Origin: Cyanobacteria bacterium SBLK
GTDB taxonomy: Bacteria > Cyanobacteriota > Cyanobacteriia > Cyanobacteriales > Spirulinaceae
Length of the DNA stretch: 64,000 bases
Assembly: GCA_017746715.1 (NCBI GenBank)
Contig: JAGHZQ010000052.1
Span: 124,001 to 188,000 of the forward strand
Direction: 5' to 3'
Shown: positions 51,384 to 59,913 of the stretch, piece after piece
Layout: each line of letters opens with the position of its first letter
How positions within the stretch are numbered: the stretch's first letter is position 1
The notes under the pieces: generated by a model
Databases searched by the model: none
The model's input: only the letters and a program-made list of their open reading frames with translations
Told to the model about the DNA's origin: nothing
Translations under genes and position numbers: made by a program

Positions 51384-51908
51384 ATGCAATGTCCAGTCTG
51401 TCAGCATCAAAAAAATCGCATTCTAGAATCGCGTTCCACCGAAGGCGGGAAAAGCGTTCGCCGACGGCGAGAATGTTTGGAGTGCAAGCATCGCTTTACA
51501 ACCTACGAACGCATTGAATTCGTCCCCATTGTCGCGATTAAACGGGATGGCAGTCGCGAATCCTTCGATCGCTCCAAACTATTGCGCGGACTCGTTCGCG
51601 CCTGTGAAAAAACGGGAATTCCCAATCAACGCCTCGAAACGATTGTGGATGAAATTGAGGTGCAATTGCAACAACGTTCTCTTAGAGAAGTCACGACCCG
51701 GGAAATTGGCGAACTGGTTCTCGGCTATCTGCGGGACGAGAATGAGGTCGCGTACATTCGCTTTGCTTCGGTTTATCGCCAATTTCAAGGGATTGCAGAC
51801 TTTATCGAGACCTTAAATCAATTGCAGGCTCAACCGACAGAGCAACCAGAAACCAAAGCCTGGCAAGAACCCATTTCCTCTGAAGTGGCCGTTTCTTCCT
51901 CCTCGTAA
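51384..51908 (+). CDS. nrdR: Transcriptional repressor NrdR
   Basis: The 174-residue regulator has a zinc ribbon (Cys3, Cys6, Cys31, Cys34: MQCPVCQHQKN, RRRECLECKHRF) and an ATP-cone (VPIVAIKRDGSRESFDRSKLLRGLVRACEKTGI). It senses dATP/ATP and represses ribonucleotide reductase genes by binding NrdR boxes. The extra C-terminal 25 residues (QAQPTEQPETKAWQEPIS...) are low-complexity. It is followed by rpsA, an order that also occurs in other cyanobacteria. Confidence 0.94.
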   Translation: MQCPVCQHQKNRILESRSTEGGKSVRRRRECLECKHRFTTYERIEFVPIVAIKRDGSRESFDRSKLLRGLVRACEKTGIPNQRLETIVDEIEVQLQQRSLREVTTREIGELVLGYLRDENEVAYIRFASVYRQFQGIADFIETLNQLQAQPTEQPETKAWQEPISSEVAVSSSS

Positions 51909-52124
51909 TCGATTTTGCTCCAATTGTTGGAGTGCTTTTTTGAGTTGCACGCCCCTCAATATGCTAAAGTAATAATTCTGTCTGTTAATGTTAAAATAAC
52001 GATCTCAAACTCAAAAAATCAACCTCCCATTGCAAAATTAGCCCATTGCAAAATTGGCAATGTCGAGGCCGGCAAACAGCATGAAATCCAAGCAAAATTT
52101 TCTTCTGTTAATTTAAATTAACAG

Positions 52125-52154
52125 TTGATAAATCCTGCTGAATAATGCTATAGT
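52125..52154 (+). promoter_or_regulatory. Putative rpsA promoter
   Basis: TTGATA (52125-52130) and TATAGT (52149-52154) are 18 bases apart. The predicted transcript has a leader of about 220 bases before the rpsA ATG at 52381. Confidence 0.55.
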
Positions 52155-52223
52155 ATGGTTTGGGAAACTATATCTGTTATTTAAAAGAGCAGAATAGCTT
52201 AACTAAAATATCGGAACGATATG

Positions 52224-52284
52224 TTGCGATCGAAAGAGATTGCAATCGAGAGTATTGCAATCGAGAGTATTGCGATCGAACAGG
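52224..52284 (+). repeat. 15-base tandem repeats in the rpsA leader
   Basis: TTGCGATCGAAAGAGA, then TTGCAATCGAGAGTA twice, then TTGCGATCGAACAGG. The repeat core is a HIP1-like GCGATCG or its GCAATCG variant. The position (about 100-160 bases before the start codon) suggests a leader RNA role. Confidence 0.7.
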
Positions 52285-52380
52285 GCATCTTGCAAAAGCA
52301 TCTCAAAACTTTTTCCAAGAAGCAATGTTTCCTTCACAGTCAGTACATACGGAGCTAAAAACCTAGGAAAAACTACACAT

Positions 52381-53574
52381 ATGGTCAGTCAGAAAACAAC
52401 CGCTATTAAAAACAAAGACATTGGCTTTACTCACGAAGATTTTGCTGCTCTTCTTGACAAATACGACTATCATTTTAGTCCGGGGGACATCGTGCCGGGA
52501 ACGGTTTTCAGCATGGAACCTAGAGGGGCGCTAATCGACATTGGCGCAAAAACGGCTGCTTTTATCCCCATCCAAGAAATGTCCATCAATCGAGTGGACG
52601 ATCCCAGCGAAGTCTTGCAAGCAGAGGAAACGCGGGAGTTTTTCATTCTGACCGATGAAAATGAAGACGGACAGTTAACGCTTTCCATTCGCCGCATCGA
52701 ATATTTGCGAGCTTGGGAACGGGTGCGCCAATTGCAAGCCGAAGATGCCACCGTTCGTTCTAATGTTTTTGCCACCAACCGAGGGGGGGCTCTCGTGCGG
52801 ATTGAAGGCTTGCGCGGTTTTATTCCGGGCTCTCATATCAGCACCCGTCAGGCGAAAGAGGATTTAGTGGGTCAAGATTTGCCCTTAAAATTTTTGGAAG
52901 TCGATGAAGATCGCAACCGCCTCGTTTTGAGCCATCGCCGCGCTTTAGTAGAACGGAAGATGAATGGCTTGCAGGTGGGAGAAGTCACCATCGGTACGGT
53001 TCGGGGAATCAAGCCTTACGGTGCATTTATCGATATCGGCGGGGTCAGCGGACTGCTGCACATTTCCGAAATTTCCCACGATCATATCGATACGCCTCAT
53101 AGCGTTTTTGCCGTCAATGATGAATTGAAGGTAATGATCATCGATCTCGACGCAGAACGGGGTCGCATTTCCCTCTCGACCAAGCAACTCGAACCCGAAC
53201 CCGGAGATATGCTGAAGAATCGGGAAATTGTCTTCGAGAAAGCCGAGGAAATGGCAGAGAAATATCGCCAAAAACTCTTGCAACAGGAACGAGGAGAAAC
53301 GCGCGACGAACCCGCCCCCGCAGCTTCAGAAGAGGTCGAGATTCCCTCTGCCGCAGAAGAAGCCGCAGTCCCAGAGGAAGTGACCGCTACCCCAGACGAA
53401 ACCGTAGAACCCGAAGCGATCGCGGAATCCGAAGTAGAGACCGAAGCGACGGAAACAATCGCAGAACCCGAAGCGATCGCAGAACCCGAAGCGATCGCAG
53501 AACCCGTTGCCGAACCCGTTGCCGAACCCGTTGCCGAACCCGTTGCCGAACCCGTTGCCATTGGAGGCGAATAG
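52381..53574 (+). CDS. rpsA: 30S ribosomal protein S1
   Basis: The 397-residue protein has three S1 RNA-binding domains (about 30-105, 120-185, 200-270), the short cyanobacterial form. The first has PGTVFSMEPRGALIDIGAKTAAFIP and the third GTVRGIKPYGAFIDIGGVSGLLHISEIS. It binds mRNA on the small subunit. The start is the ATG at 52381 because the frame upstream is repeat DNA. The last 100 residues are a low-complexity acidic tail of EAIAEP and VAEP units, encoded by tandem DNA repeats at 53457-53563. The stop is followed by a terminator. Confidence 0.95.
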   Translation: MVSQKTTAIKNKDIGFTHEDFAALLDKYDYHFSPGDIVPGTVFSMEPRGALIDIGAKTAAFIPIQEMSINRVDDPSEVLQAEETREFFILTDENEDGQLTLSIRRIEYLRAWERVRQLQAEDATVRSNVFATNRGGALVRIEGLRGFIPGSHISTRQAKEDLVGQDLPLKFLEVDEDRNRLVLSHRRALVERKMNGLQVGEVTIGTVRGIKPYGAFIDIGGVSGLLHISEISHDHIDTPHSVFAVNDELKVMIIDLDAERGRISLSTKQLEPEPGDMLKNREIVFEKAEEMAEKYRQKLLQQERGETRDEPAPAASEEVEIPSAAEEAAVPEEVTATPDETVEPEAIAESEVETEATETIAEPEAIAEPEAIAEPVAEPVAEPVAEPVAEPVAIGGE

Positions 53575-53619
53575 TTACCCAGATTCAATTAAAAAATCTA
53601 AAAACCTATTTTTTAAGGC

Positions 53620-53642
53620 AGGGGATATCCCCTCTTTTTTTT
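53620..53642 (+). terminator. Terminator after rpsA
   Basis: The perfect dyad AGGGGATATCCCCT is followed by CTTTTTTTT, 46 bases after the rpsA stop. Confidence 0.85.
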
Positions 53643-53781
53643 GCCTATCTTCCCCACTATGAGAATTTCCCACTCCCCCTGCTTCCCCGCATAAAGTCGC
53701 AATTTTGCTCGAGATGAATTTTTTGGTCTGAGAGAAATACTATACTCAGTGGGTGAATGGTGTCCCCCCCCAACAAGAATC

Positions 53782-56559
53782 ATGAGCATTGTTACCAGTC
53801 TTGCTGATAGTGGTATTGGCAGTTTAAGAGACGCGATCGCCGCCGCGAGTAACGGCGAAACCATTACCTTCGATAGTTCTCTTGCTGGTGGGACGATTTC
53901 CCTCAGCAGTCCCCTCGAAATTAACCAAAATTTGACCATTGACGGCTCGAGTGCAGTAGGGATCGCCCTCAGTGGCAACAATAGTACGCGGATTATCACG
54001 GTGGGCGGCATCGGTCTCAATGTGGGGATGAAAGATCTAACCTTTCGCAATGGACGTGCGGTACAAGATAGCGGTTATGGGGGGGCGATCGCTACCAGCA
54101 ATCAAACGCAACTGACCGTAGAGAATAGCCAATTTTTTGACAATGTTGCTACGGGAGAAGGGGGCGGTGCAATTTGGACGGGATACCAAAGCGCGACTAC
54201 AGTTCTCAATAGTACCTTTGATAGCAACCAAGCATTGGATCTGAATACAGAACGAGGCGGCGGCGCGATCGCGGGAGCCAGCGAAGGCAATCTAACCGTG
54301 CGGAATAGTTCCTTTAACAACAATCAAGGCACCACGGGAGGGGCAATTAACTCTCTCTTAGGGGGATTGACGGTCGAGAACTCTACCTTTACCAACAATC
54401 AAGCAACAGGGGATGCCTCATCGTTGCGAGTAGGAGGCAATGGGGGCGCAATCTTTACCGATGGCGCATCAGCAACCGTTGATTCGAGCACCCAAGGGTC
54501 GATCGCCATTCGGAACAGTCGCTTTGATAGCAATGAAGGATTCGCACAAGGTGGAGGGTTATTCCTCTTTGCTTACAACGGCGATATGGTAACGATTGAA
54601 AATAGCACAATTGTGAATAATACCGTCAAACTGGACAGCCAATTTTCGGAAGCCTTGGGAGGAGGATTGCGTTTTGGCGGCGGTGCGAGTTTGGCAGTTA
54701 GCAATACCACCTTTTTGAAGAACCGTTCGGAACTCCAAGGGGGGGGGATGTGGGTAGGGGAAAACTCTCCCTTTACGATCTTCAATAGTGTTTTTTGTGA
54801 AAATTCGGCAATTTCTACCACGACCGGCCCGGGGTTAGGAGGTGCATTATTAGTCACTGGCAATCCGATCGCCAATATTACGCAAACGACGATCGCGGGA
54901 AATATTGCCAGTTTTCAAGGGGGGGGATTTTGGGGCGGGGGAACGGGACTCACCCTAACGGATTCTCTGGTTGCCGATAATGAAGGACAGACGGGATTCA
55001 ATCAATTTCATCACACCGGGACGCAATTTAGCGATGGTGGGGGCAATTTCCAATCCCTCAACCCCAACCCTAACGATACTTTAGTGACAGCAGGCGTTAC
55101 CCTCCTCGATCCCCAATTAGGGACTTGTTCGGACAACGGGACGGCAATGCAAAATCCCCCAGAACCAAGCAATCCGGCAGTAAGAGGAGGAGCTGTTGCG
55201 GGAACGCCAATTGTCGGAACGATGCCCAATGCACCGGGGAATTTGGTGGCGATGGAAGAAGGAGGACAAATTCGCCTCACTTGGCAGGACAATAGCGATA
55301 ATGAAACGGGTTTTGTGTTAGAGCGATCGCCAGACCAAAATAATTGGGCGGTTATTGCCAATATTTCGCCCAATTTGACCGAGTATCTCGATACGAGTGT
55401 CACGACAAGCGGTACGGTTTTCTATCGCTTGCGGGCGGTAAATGGAGTTGGACAATCGGCATTTGTCCCGAGTGAGGCGATCGCCTTTAACGGTCAAAAT
55501 CCGTCCATGGGATCGACATCCAATCCCCAACAACAGCAGGGGAATTCTCAACAACAAGGCATTTCTCTGGTACAAAATTCTTCCAATCAACAAGAGCAAT
55601 CGGGAATTTTTCAACTCGGACAATCTTCACAATTATTGCCATCTTCACAACCCGTTAATTTGCAGGTTAGCTTGCAAGCCAGTACTACCCAACAAGTGAA
55701 TGAATTGGGGGTTTTTGTGGTCGATGACGATTCAGGGCGGGTCAATGGTCTCAATCCGGGAGATTCGGGTTATTTTAATGCAGCTTTATCCAATGCACAA
55801 ATTATTTTTTCTGCTTTACCGCAAAACCCTTTTCCTCAGTTTAATTATACTCGCAATTTATCCTTTTCCGAGGGAGAGCGTTTGGCTTTTTTCTTAATTC
55901 GCGATCGCACCTTAGAACAAGTTATCGCCGATGAAGATTTTTCTCGCGTTCTCTATTCTCTTCAATCTACCCAAACTTTACAATCGGGTGAAGGTTTTCT
56001 TCTCTCTTGGGAGGATGGTTCGGGAAGCGTTGATTTTCAGGATTTACAAATACAAATTGGCGTGACGGCGAGTAGTGTTTCGTTAACAACGACTTTGCAA
56101 GGACAGCAGGAAGGGGAAGCGATCGATTTACGAAATTTTTCGGGAATGGTTGCGGCAGAATTCGTAACGGCAAGTTTGGCAAACTATGGGAACGATTACG
56201 GATTTTATGCAGTAGACGATCCCCTAACGGGAGAAATTGATGGGATATTACCGGGAGAGATAAATTATGCGAAAACTGCGATCGAACAAGCTCTCAATTT
56301 AAATGAGGAATTACCTGGAGGTAGCGCGATCGTCCCCTTTTTAATTGCCAATGGAACAATAGAAGACTTTTTAGCTAATAATCCCGATAATTTTTTCAGC
56401 AGTAATAGTATGGCATATTTCCCCTATATGGATGCCAATCCCGATCGCATCGATCACGTCCGTTTGTTGGGAGATAATCTTTTCGGTTTTGAAGACTTCT
56501 ACGGTGGCGGCGATCGCGATTATAATGATTGGGTCATTCAAGTGACTGTCAATGTCTAA
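53782..56559 (+). CDS. Beta-helix (PMP-like), fibronectin III and DUF4114 surface protein
   Basis: The 925-residue protein starts from the ATG at 53782 (MSIVTSLADSGIGSLRDAIAAAS). An earlier in-frame ATG at 53749 gives an unlikely MGEWCPPPTR. Residues 1-470 form a right-handed beta-helix with polymorphic-membrane-protein repeats (GGAIWTG, NSTFTNNQATG). An FN3 domain (about 480-570: APGNLVAMEEGGQIRLTWQDNSDNETGFVLERS), a Gln-rich linker and two DUF4114 domains follow. The last ends GFEDFYGGGDRDYNDWVIQV, a calcium-binding-like terminus. There is no signal peptide, so type I-like secretion with a C-terminal signal is likely. It is a large surface or extracellular protein. Confidence 0.85.
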   Translation: MSIVTSLADSGIGSLRDAIAAASNGETITFDSSLAGGTISLSSPLEINQNLTIDGSSAVGIALSGNNSTRIITVGGIGLNVGMKDLTFRNGRAVQDSGYGGAIATSNQTQLTVENSQFFDNVATGEGGGAIWTGYQSATTVLNSTFDSNQALDLNTERGGGAIAGASEGNLTVRNSSFNNNQGTTGGAINSLLGGLTVENSTFTNNQATGDASSLRVGGNGGAIFTDGASATVDSSTQGSIAIRNSRFDSNEGFAQGGGLFLFAYNGDMVTIENSTIVNNTVKLDSQFSEALGGGLRFGGGASLAVSNTTFLKNRSELQGGGMWVGENSPFTIFNSVFCENSAISTTTGPGLGGALLVTGNPIANITQTTIAGNIASFQGGGFWGGGTGLTLTDSLVADNEGQTGFNQFHHTGTQFSDGGGNFQSLNPNPNDTLVTAGVTLLDPQLGTCSDNGTAMQNPPEPSNPAVRGGAVAGTPIVGTMPNAPGNLVAMEEGGQIRLTWQDNSDNETGFVLERSPDQNNWAVIANISPNLTEYLDTSVTTSGTVFYRLRAVNGVGQSAFVPSEAIAFNGQNPSMGSTSNPQQQQGNSQQQGISLVQNSSNQQEQSGIFQLGQSSQLLPSSQPVNLQVSLQASTTQQVNELGVFVVDDDSGRVNGLNPGDSGYFNAALSNAQIIFSALPQNPFPQFNYTRNLSFSEGERLAFFLIRDRTLEQVIADEDFSRVLYSLQSTQTLQSGEGFLLSWEDGSGSVDFQDLQIQIGVTASSVSLTTTLQGQQEGEAIDLRNFSGMVAAEFVTASLANYGNDYGFYAVDDPLTGEIDGILPGEINYAKTAIEQALNLNEELPGGSAIVPFLIANGTIEDFLANNPDNFFSSNSMAYFPYMDANPDRIDHVRLLGDNLFGFEDFYGGGDRDYNDWVIQVTVNV

Positions 56560-56843
56560 TTGGTTTAATCTAATTTATGCTGGGCGATCGCGTTTTCTTG
56601 TCGATCGTTCTTATTTTTTATTTTAATCCAGTTGGAGCTCGCTCTCTTCGATAGAGCCTTTCTTTCATACAAGCGCGATCGCCATTGTCCTCAAAAAAAA
56701 CTCCCGACGAGATTCTCTCGGCGCGATCGCGATCGTGCCGGACGTGGGTTGCGGTAAAATTGGGAACGCGATCGGAGTGACCCCCCAGTCCAAACCCATC
56801 GATCCCCTTTCTTTCCCTCCCGAGCAAGGGTAATCCCTCCTTC

Positions 56844-56870
56844 TTATCCCTCCTTGCTAAGGAGGGATAA
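56844..56870. repeat. Perfect 12-bp hairpin next to heptamer repeat
   Basis: TTATCCCTCCTT and AAGGAGGGATAA pair fully around GCT. It ends the 341-base gap after the surface protein gene and directly precedes the heptamer repeat. AAGGAGG in the right arm could also act as a ribosome site far upstream. Confidence 0.75.
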
Positions 56871-56898
56871 CCAACAACCAACAACCAACAACCAACAA
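56871..56898 (+). repeat. CCAACAA heptamer repeat at the TPR-CHAT start
   Basis: Four exact copies of CCAACAA are followed by CA and the ATG at 56901. No Shine-Dalgarno sequence lies between the repeat and the start. Confidence 0.85.
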
Positions 56899-56900
56899 CA

Positions 56901-59900
56901 ATGCTTCAAATTCCGTTTCGATGGCTGCAAGACCTCTTGGCGGATTTACTCGGACCCGACTCCGATCTTCCCGATCCCGCAGATATTCCTCCCCTGAGTA
57001 ACGAGGAGTATAGATCCCTTTGGTCGGATGTCCTCGATGGAGTCGCCCGAGGCTGGCCGCAAGGGCGTATTTTTGAAAAACTGGGCATCCGTCGCTACGA
57101 TCCTTGGTTTAGTTCGTGGTTGCAGCGTTACGGTCGCAGTTTGCTGCGCCGAGATCCGGGGGCGATCGATCGCGATATTGCCAAGCAAATGGTACGCTTG
57201 GGGGAAATAGGATGCGGTGATTTAGGAGAGATATCCAAGCAGATTGGGATGCGGTTATTAGAGTTAAGCGATCGCGATATTTTGCTCCCCCAACCGGAAA
57301 CAAACCTTCCACCCACAATTTCCGCCGAAGATCCAGCAGATTTATTTAACTACGGTGCCGAACAATATCGCAAGGGACAATACGATGGGGCAGTATCTTT
57401 GTGGGAAACGGCTTTAGAGCGCCAGCCGAACTTCTTCGACGCGCGGAATGGTTGCGGCGTGGCATTGTATTATTTGGGACGCTATGAAGCCGCAATTTCC
57501 CATTTCAATCGAGCGGTAGAAATCGACCCCGAATCTCACTTCGCTTATTTCAATCGTGGTAGCGTTTATTTGGAATTGCAACAAAATGAAGCGGCGATTG
57601 CCGATTTTAGTCGTGCCCTTGAAATTAAGCCGGATTTTGCTCTTAGTTTAAACGGTCGCGGTATGGCTTATTCTCACGCCGAAGAATACGAGCGATCCCG
57701 AGAAGATTACGATCGCGCGATCGCCTTGCAACCGGATTTAAAATTTGCCTATAACGGACGAGGAATTGTCAAAGGAAAAACCGGGGAATTCAACGCAGCT
57801 TTAGCAGATTTTCAAGAAGCCTTAAATCTCGATCCCAACTACCACGATGCTTACCATAACTGCGGCAATATTTTGCGAGAATTAGGACGTTATGCCGAAG
57901 CGATCGATCGTTTTACCCAAGGCATTTTAATCGAACCCAATCTTTATGTTGCCTATTACAGTCGCGGTAATGCCCATGCGGCTGCGGGCAACAACCGCGC
58001 CGCGATCGCGGATTATCGAGAAGCCATTGCCATTCAACCCGCTTATACTTTAGCCTATAACGGCTGGGGATTGGCCGCGACTCAATTGGGCCACTATCAC
58101 GAGGCGATCGCTCAATTCGATCGCGCCCTCGAAATTGCCCCTACATTTTGGCAGCTTTGGGCCAATCGCGGTTGGACGATTTTTCATGCCTCTTCTCCAA
58201 CCAATTGCGAGGCTGCCATTCACAATTGGAATGAAGGTTTGAGCAAACTCAAACCCGAAGAACCCGATTATTATTTGGCACGAGGAACGTTACAATATTA
58301 CAAAGGATTGGCTTTTGCCAAACAAGCAAGCGGACGAGAAAACAATCGCGATTATTGGGAAAAAGCAATCGGCAGCTATCAAAAAGCCCTCGATGCCTTG
58401 CAAGATCGATCGAATTTAGAAGAGGCTTATTTGGAAGTCATGCAAGACTTAATTCTCGCCAATCATGCCCTTGGAAATACCTTAAATGTTAAAAATTATA
58501 TTAATATCGCTCTGATTATTCTCAATCAATTCGTTCTGAATCTGAAAAATCCCCGAGAAAAACTCAGACTCTCACAAAAATTTATTGGTTTCCATTATCT
58601 AAAAATCGAACGCTTGGCTCAATCTTCCGATAGCAAACAACAAATGCTAGCACTGCAACTTGCAGAAGAGCGAAAGAACCTTTCTATCTATTGGCAACAA
58701 CATCAAAGTATCAATAACACGCCAATTGCTTCGCCTAACTACCAACAAATGCAGCAATTACTGAATGCTAATACGGGGGGGATTTACTGGCATATCAGCC
58801 CAGTTGCGATCACAACATTTATCCTTCGCGATCGCCAGCCTCTCATTATTCTTCCTGCCGAGGACGCTCGCTTGACAGCCTTGCAAAACTGGTTGAAAGA
58901 TGGCGCTCTGACCAATCCTTCCCGCCTCTCTGCCAACCCGCAAACATTTCCGGCAACTCATCTCCAATCCTTACAAGAATTGGGAGAAATTTTGCAAGTT
59001 GAAAAAATCTTATCTTATTTTCCTGAAACTGTCGATCGCTTAGTCTTAATTCCCCACCAAGCCTTACATTTACTGCCCCTACACTTGCTTTTTTCGACTC
59101 CCTTGAATTCGCGAGATTTTACCATTACCCATCTTCCCAGTGGGAAGTTTGGACTGCGCTTAAAAAATTCCCTTCCCATTCCACCCCAAACTCAACCGCA
59201 TATCCCTTTATTAAGTATCGATATTTCTGCCAATCCCATCTCTTCTAAAGCCTTGGAAGTTAATGCGATCGCGCAGTTTTTTCAACACCGAACGATTAGC
59301 GATACAGCCATTACGAAAAAAACGATATTAAGCGCATTAGAAAGCCCGACTAATATTTTCCATTTTGCAGGTAGTAGCTATCAAAATTCAACCGATCCAA
59401 AAAATTCGGCTCTCATCTTAGGAGAAACAGAAGAACTCCTCCTCGAGGATATTTTTAGTTTGGAATATCCCAGCGCTTCTTTAGTTTGTCTTTCTGCTTG
59501 CGAAATTCGAGGACTGGTTTCTCAACTTGATGCCAATGAATTTGTTGGCTTTGCAATTGGTTTTTTGGTGAAAGGCGCAACTTACGTCGTGCATAGTCTT
59601 TGGCAAGTTTCGGAAGTCTCGACCAGTTTATTGATGATTCGTTTTTACGAATTGCTCAAACAAGAAATCAAACCTGCAGAAGCGTTAAAAAAAGCACAAA
59701 TGTGGTTGCGAGATTTGAGTTATGAAGAACTGATAAAAACTTGCGATCGCCTCTTAACAGATTTACAAGATGCACCTTCGGGATGTTTGGGAAATCTGAA
59801 AATGACGCGGGATTTGGCACGGGATAAAGCGATGAGGCAAGGAGAAAGTTATTGTCCCTATTCGGAGTCTTATTATTGGGGAGGGTTCGTACTTTCGGGC

Positions 59901-59912
59901 AAAATAGATTGA
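56901..59912 (+). CDS. TPR-CHAT protein lacking the catalytic histidine
   Basis: The 1003-residue protein has an N-terminal helical region (1-140), at least eight TPR units (about 150-480: AYFNRGSVYLELQQNEAAIADFSRALEIKPDF), a helical linker and a CHAT domain (about 650-1000). The catalytic Cys is present (Cys867, VCLSACEIRG). The position of the catalytic His is Ser825 (FHFAGSSYQN instead of HFAxH), so it may be a pseudo-protease or use another His. It is followed after one base by a Dda-like helicase gene, so the two are co-translated. A tandem heptamer abuts its ATG. Confidence 0.85.
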   Translation: MLQIPFRWLQDLLADLLGPDSDLPDPADIPPLSNEEYRSLWSDVLDGVARGWPQGRIFEKLGIRRYDPWFSSWLQRYGRSLLRRDPGAIDRDIAKQMVRLGEIGCGDLGEISKQIGMRLLELSDRDILLPQPETNLPPTISAEDPADLFNYGAEQYRKGQYDGAVSLWETALERQPNFFDARNGCGVALYYLGRYEAAISHFNRAVEIDPESHFAYFNRGSVYLELQQNEAAIADFSRALEIKPDFALSLNGRGMAYSHAEEYERSREDYDRAIALQPDLKFAYNGRGIVKGKTGEFNAALADFQEALNLDPNYHDAYHNCGNILRELGRYAEAIDRFTQGILIEPNLYVAYYSRGNAHAAAGNNRAAIADYREAIAIQPAYTLAYNGWGLAATQLGHYHEAIAQFDRALEIAPTFWQLWANRGWTIFHASSPTNCEAAIHNWNEGLSKLKPEEPDYYLARGTLQYYKGLAFAKQASGRENNRDYWEKAIGSYQKALDALQDRSNLEEAYLEVMQDLILANHALGNTLNVKNYINIALIILNQFVLNLKNPREKLRLSQKFIGFHYLKIERLAQSSDSKQQMLALQLAEERKNLSIYWQQHQSINNTPIASPNYQQMQQLLNANTGGIYWHISPVAITTFILRDRQPLIILPAEDARLTALQNWLKDGALTNPSRLSANPQTFPATHLQSLQELGEILQVEKILSYFPETVDRLVLIPHQALHLLPLHLLFSTPLNSRDFTITHLPSGKFGLRLKNSLPIPPQTQPHIPLLSIDISANPISSKALEVNAIAQFFQHRTISDTAITKKTILSALESPTNIFHFAGSSYQNSTDPKNSALILGETEELLLEDIFSLEYPSASLVCLSACEIRGLVSQLDANEFVGFAIGFLVKGATYVVHSLWQVSEVSTSLLMIRFYELLKQEIKPAEALKKAQMWLRDLSYEELIKTCDRLLTDLQDAPSGCLGNLKMTRDLARDKAMRQGESYCPYSESYYWGGFVLSGKID

Positions 59913-59913
59913 G

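Larger units (their letters stand above)
51909..52380. other. Leader region of rpsA
   Basis: The 472 bases lack a real gene; an upstream in-frame extension of rpsA to 52240 reads repeat DNA. It holds a good promoter at 52125-52154 and four imperfect 15-base repeats at 52224-52284. Confidence 0.55.

Noticed and set aside
52240..52380. N-terminal extension of ribosomal protein S1
   Set aside because: The frame reads tandem repeat DNA (RVLQSRVLQS) and lies in the leader; S1 homology begins after the ATG at 52381.
53749..53781. Earlier start of the beta-helix protein
   Set aside because: Adds MGEWCPPPTRI, unlike any secretion signal; the conserved repeat starts right after the ATG at 53782.
56618..56884. 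88-codon minus-strand frame
   Set aside because: Lies in a spacer made of a hairpin and repeats; product composition is arginine- and glycine-rich noise.
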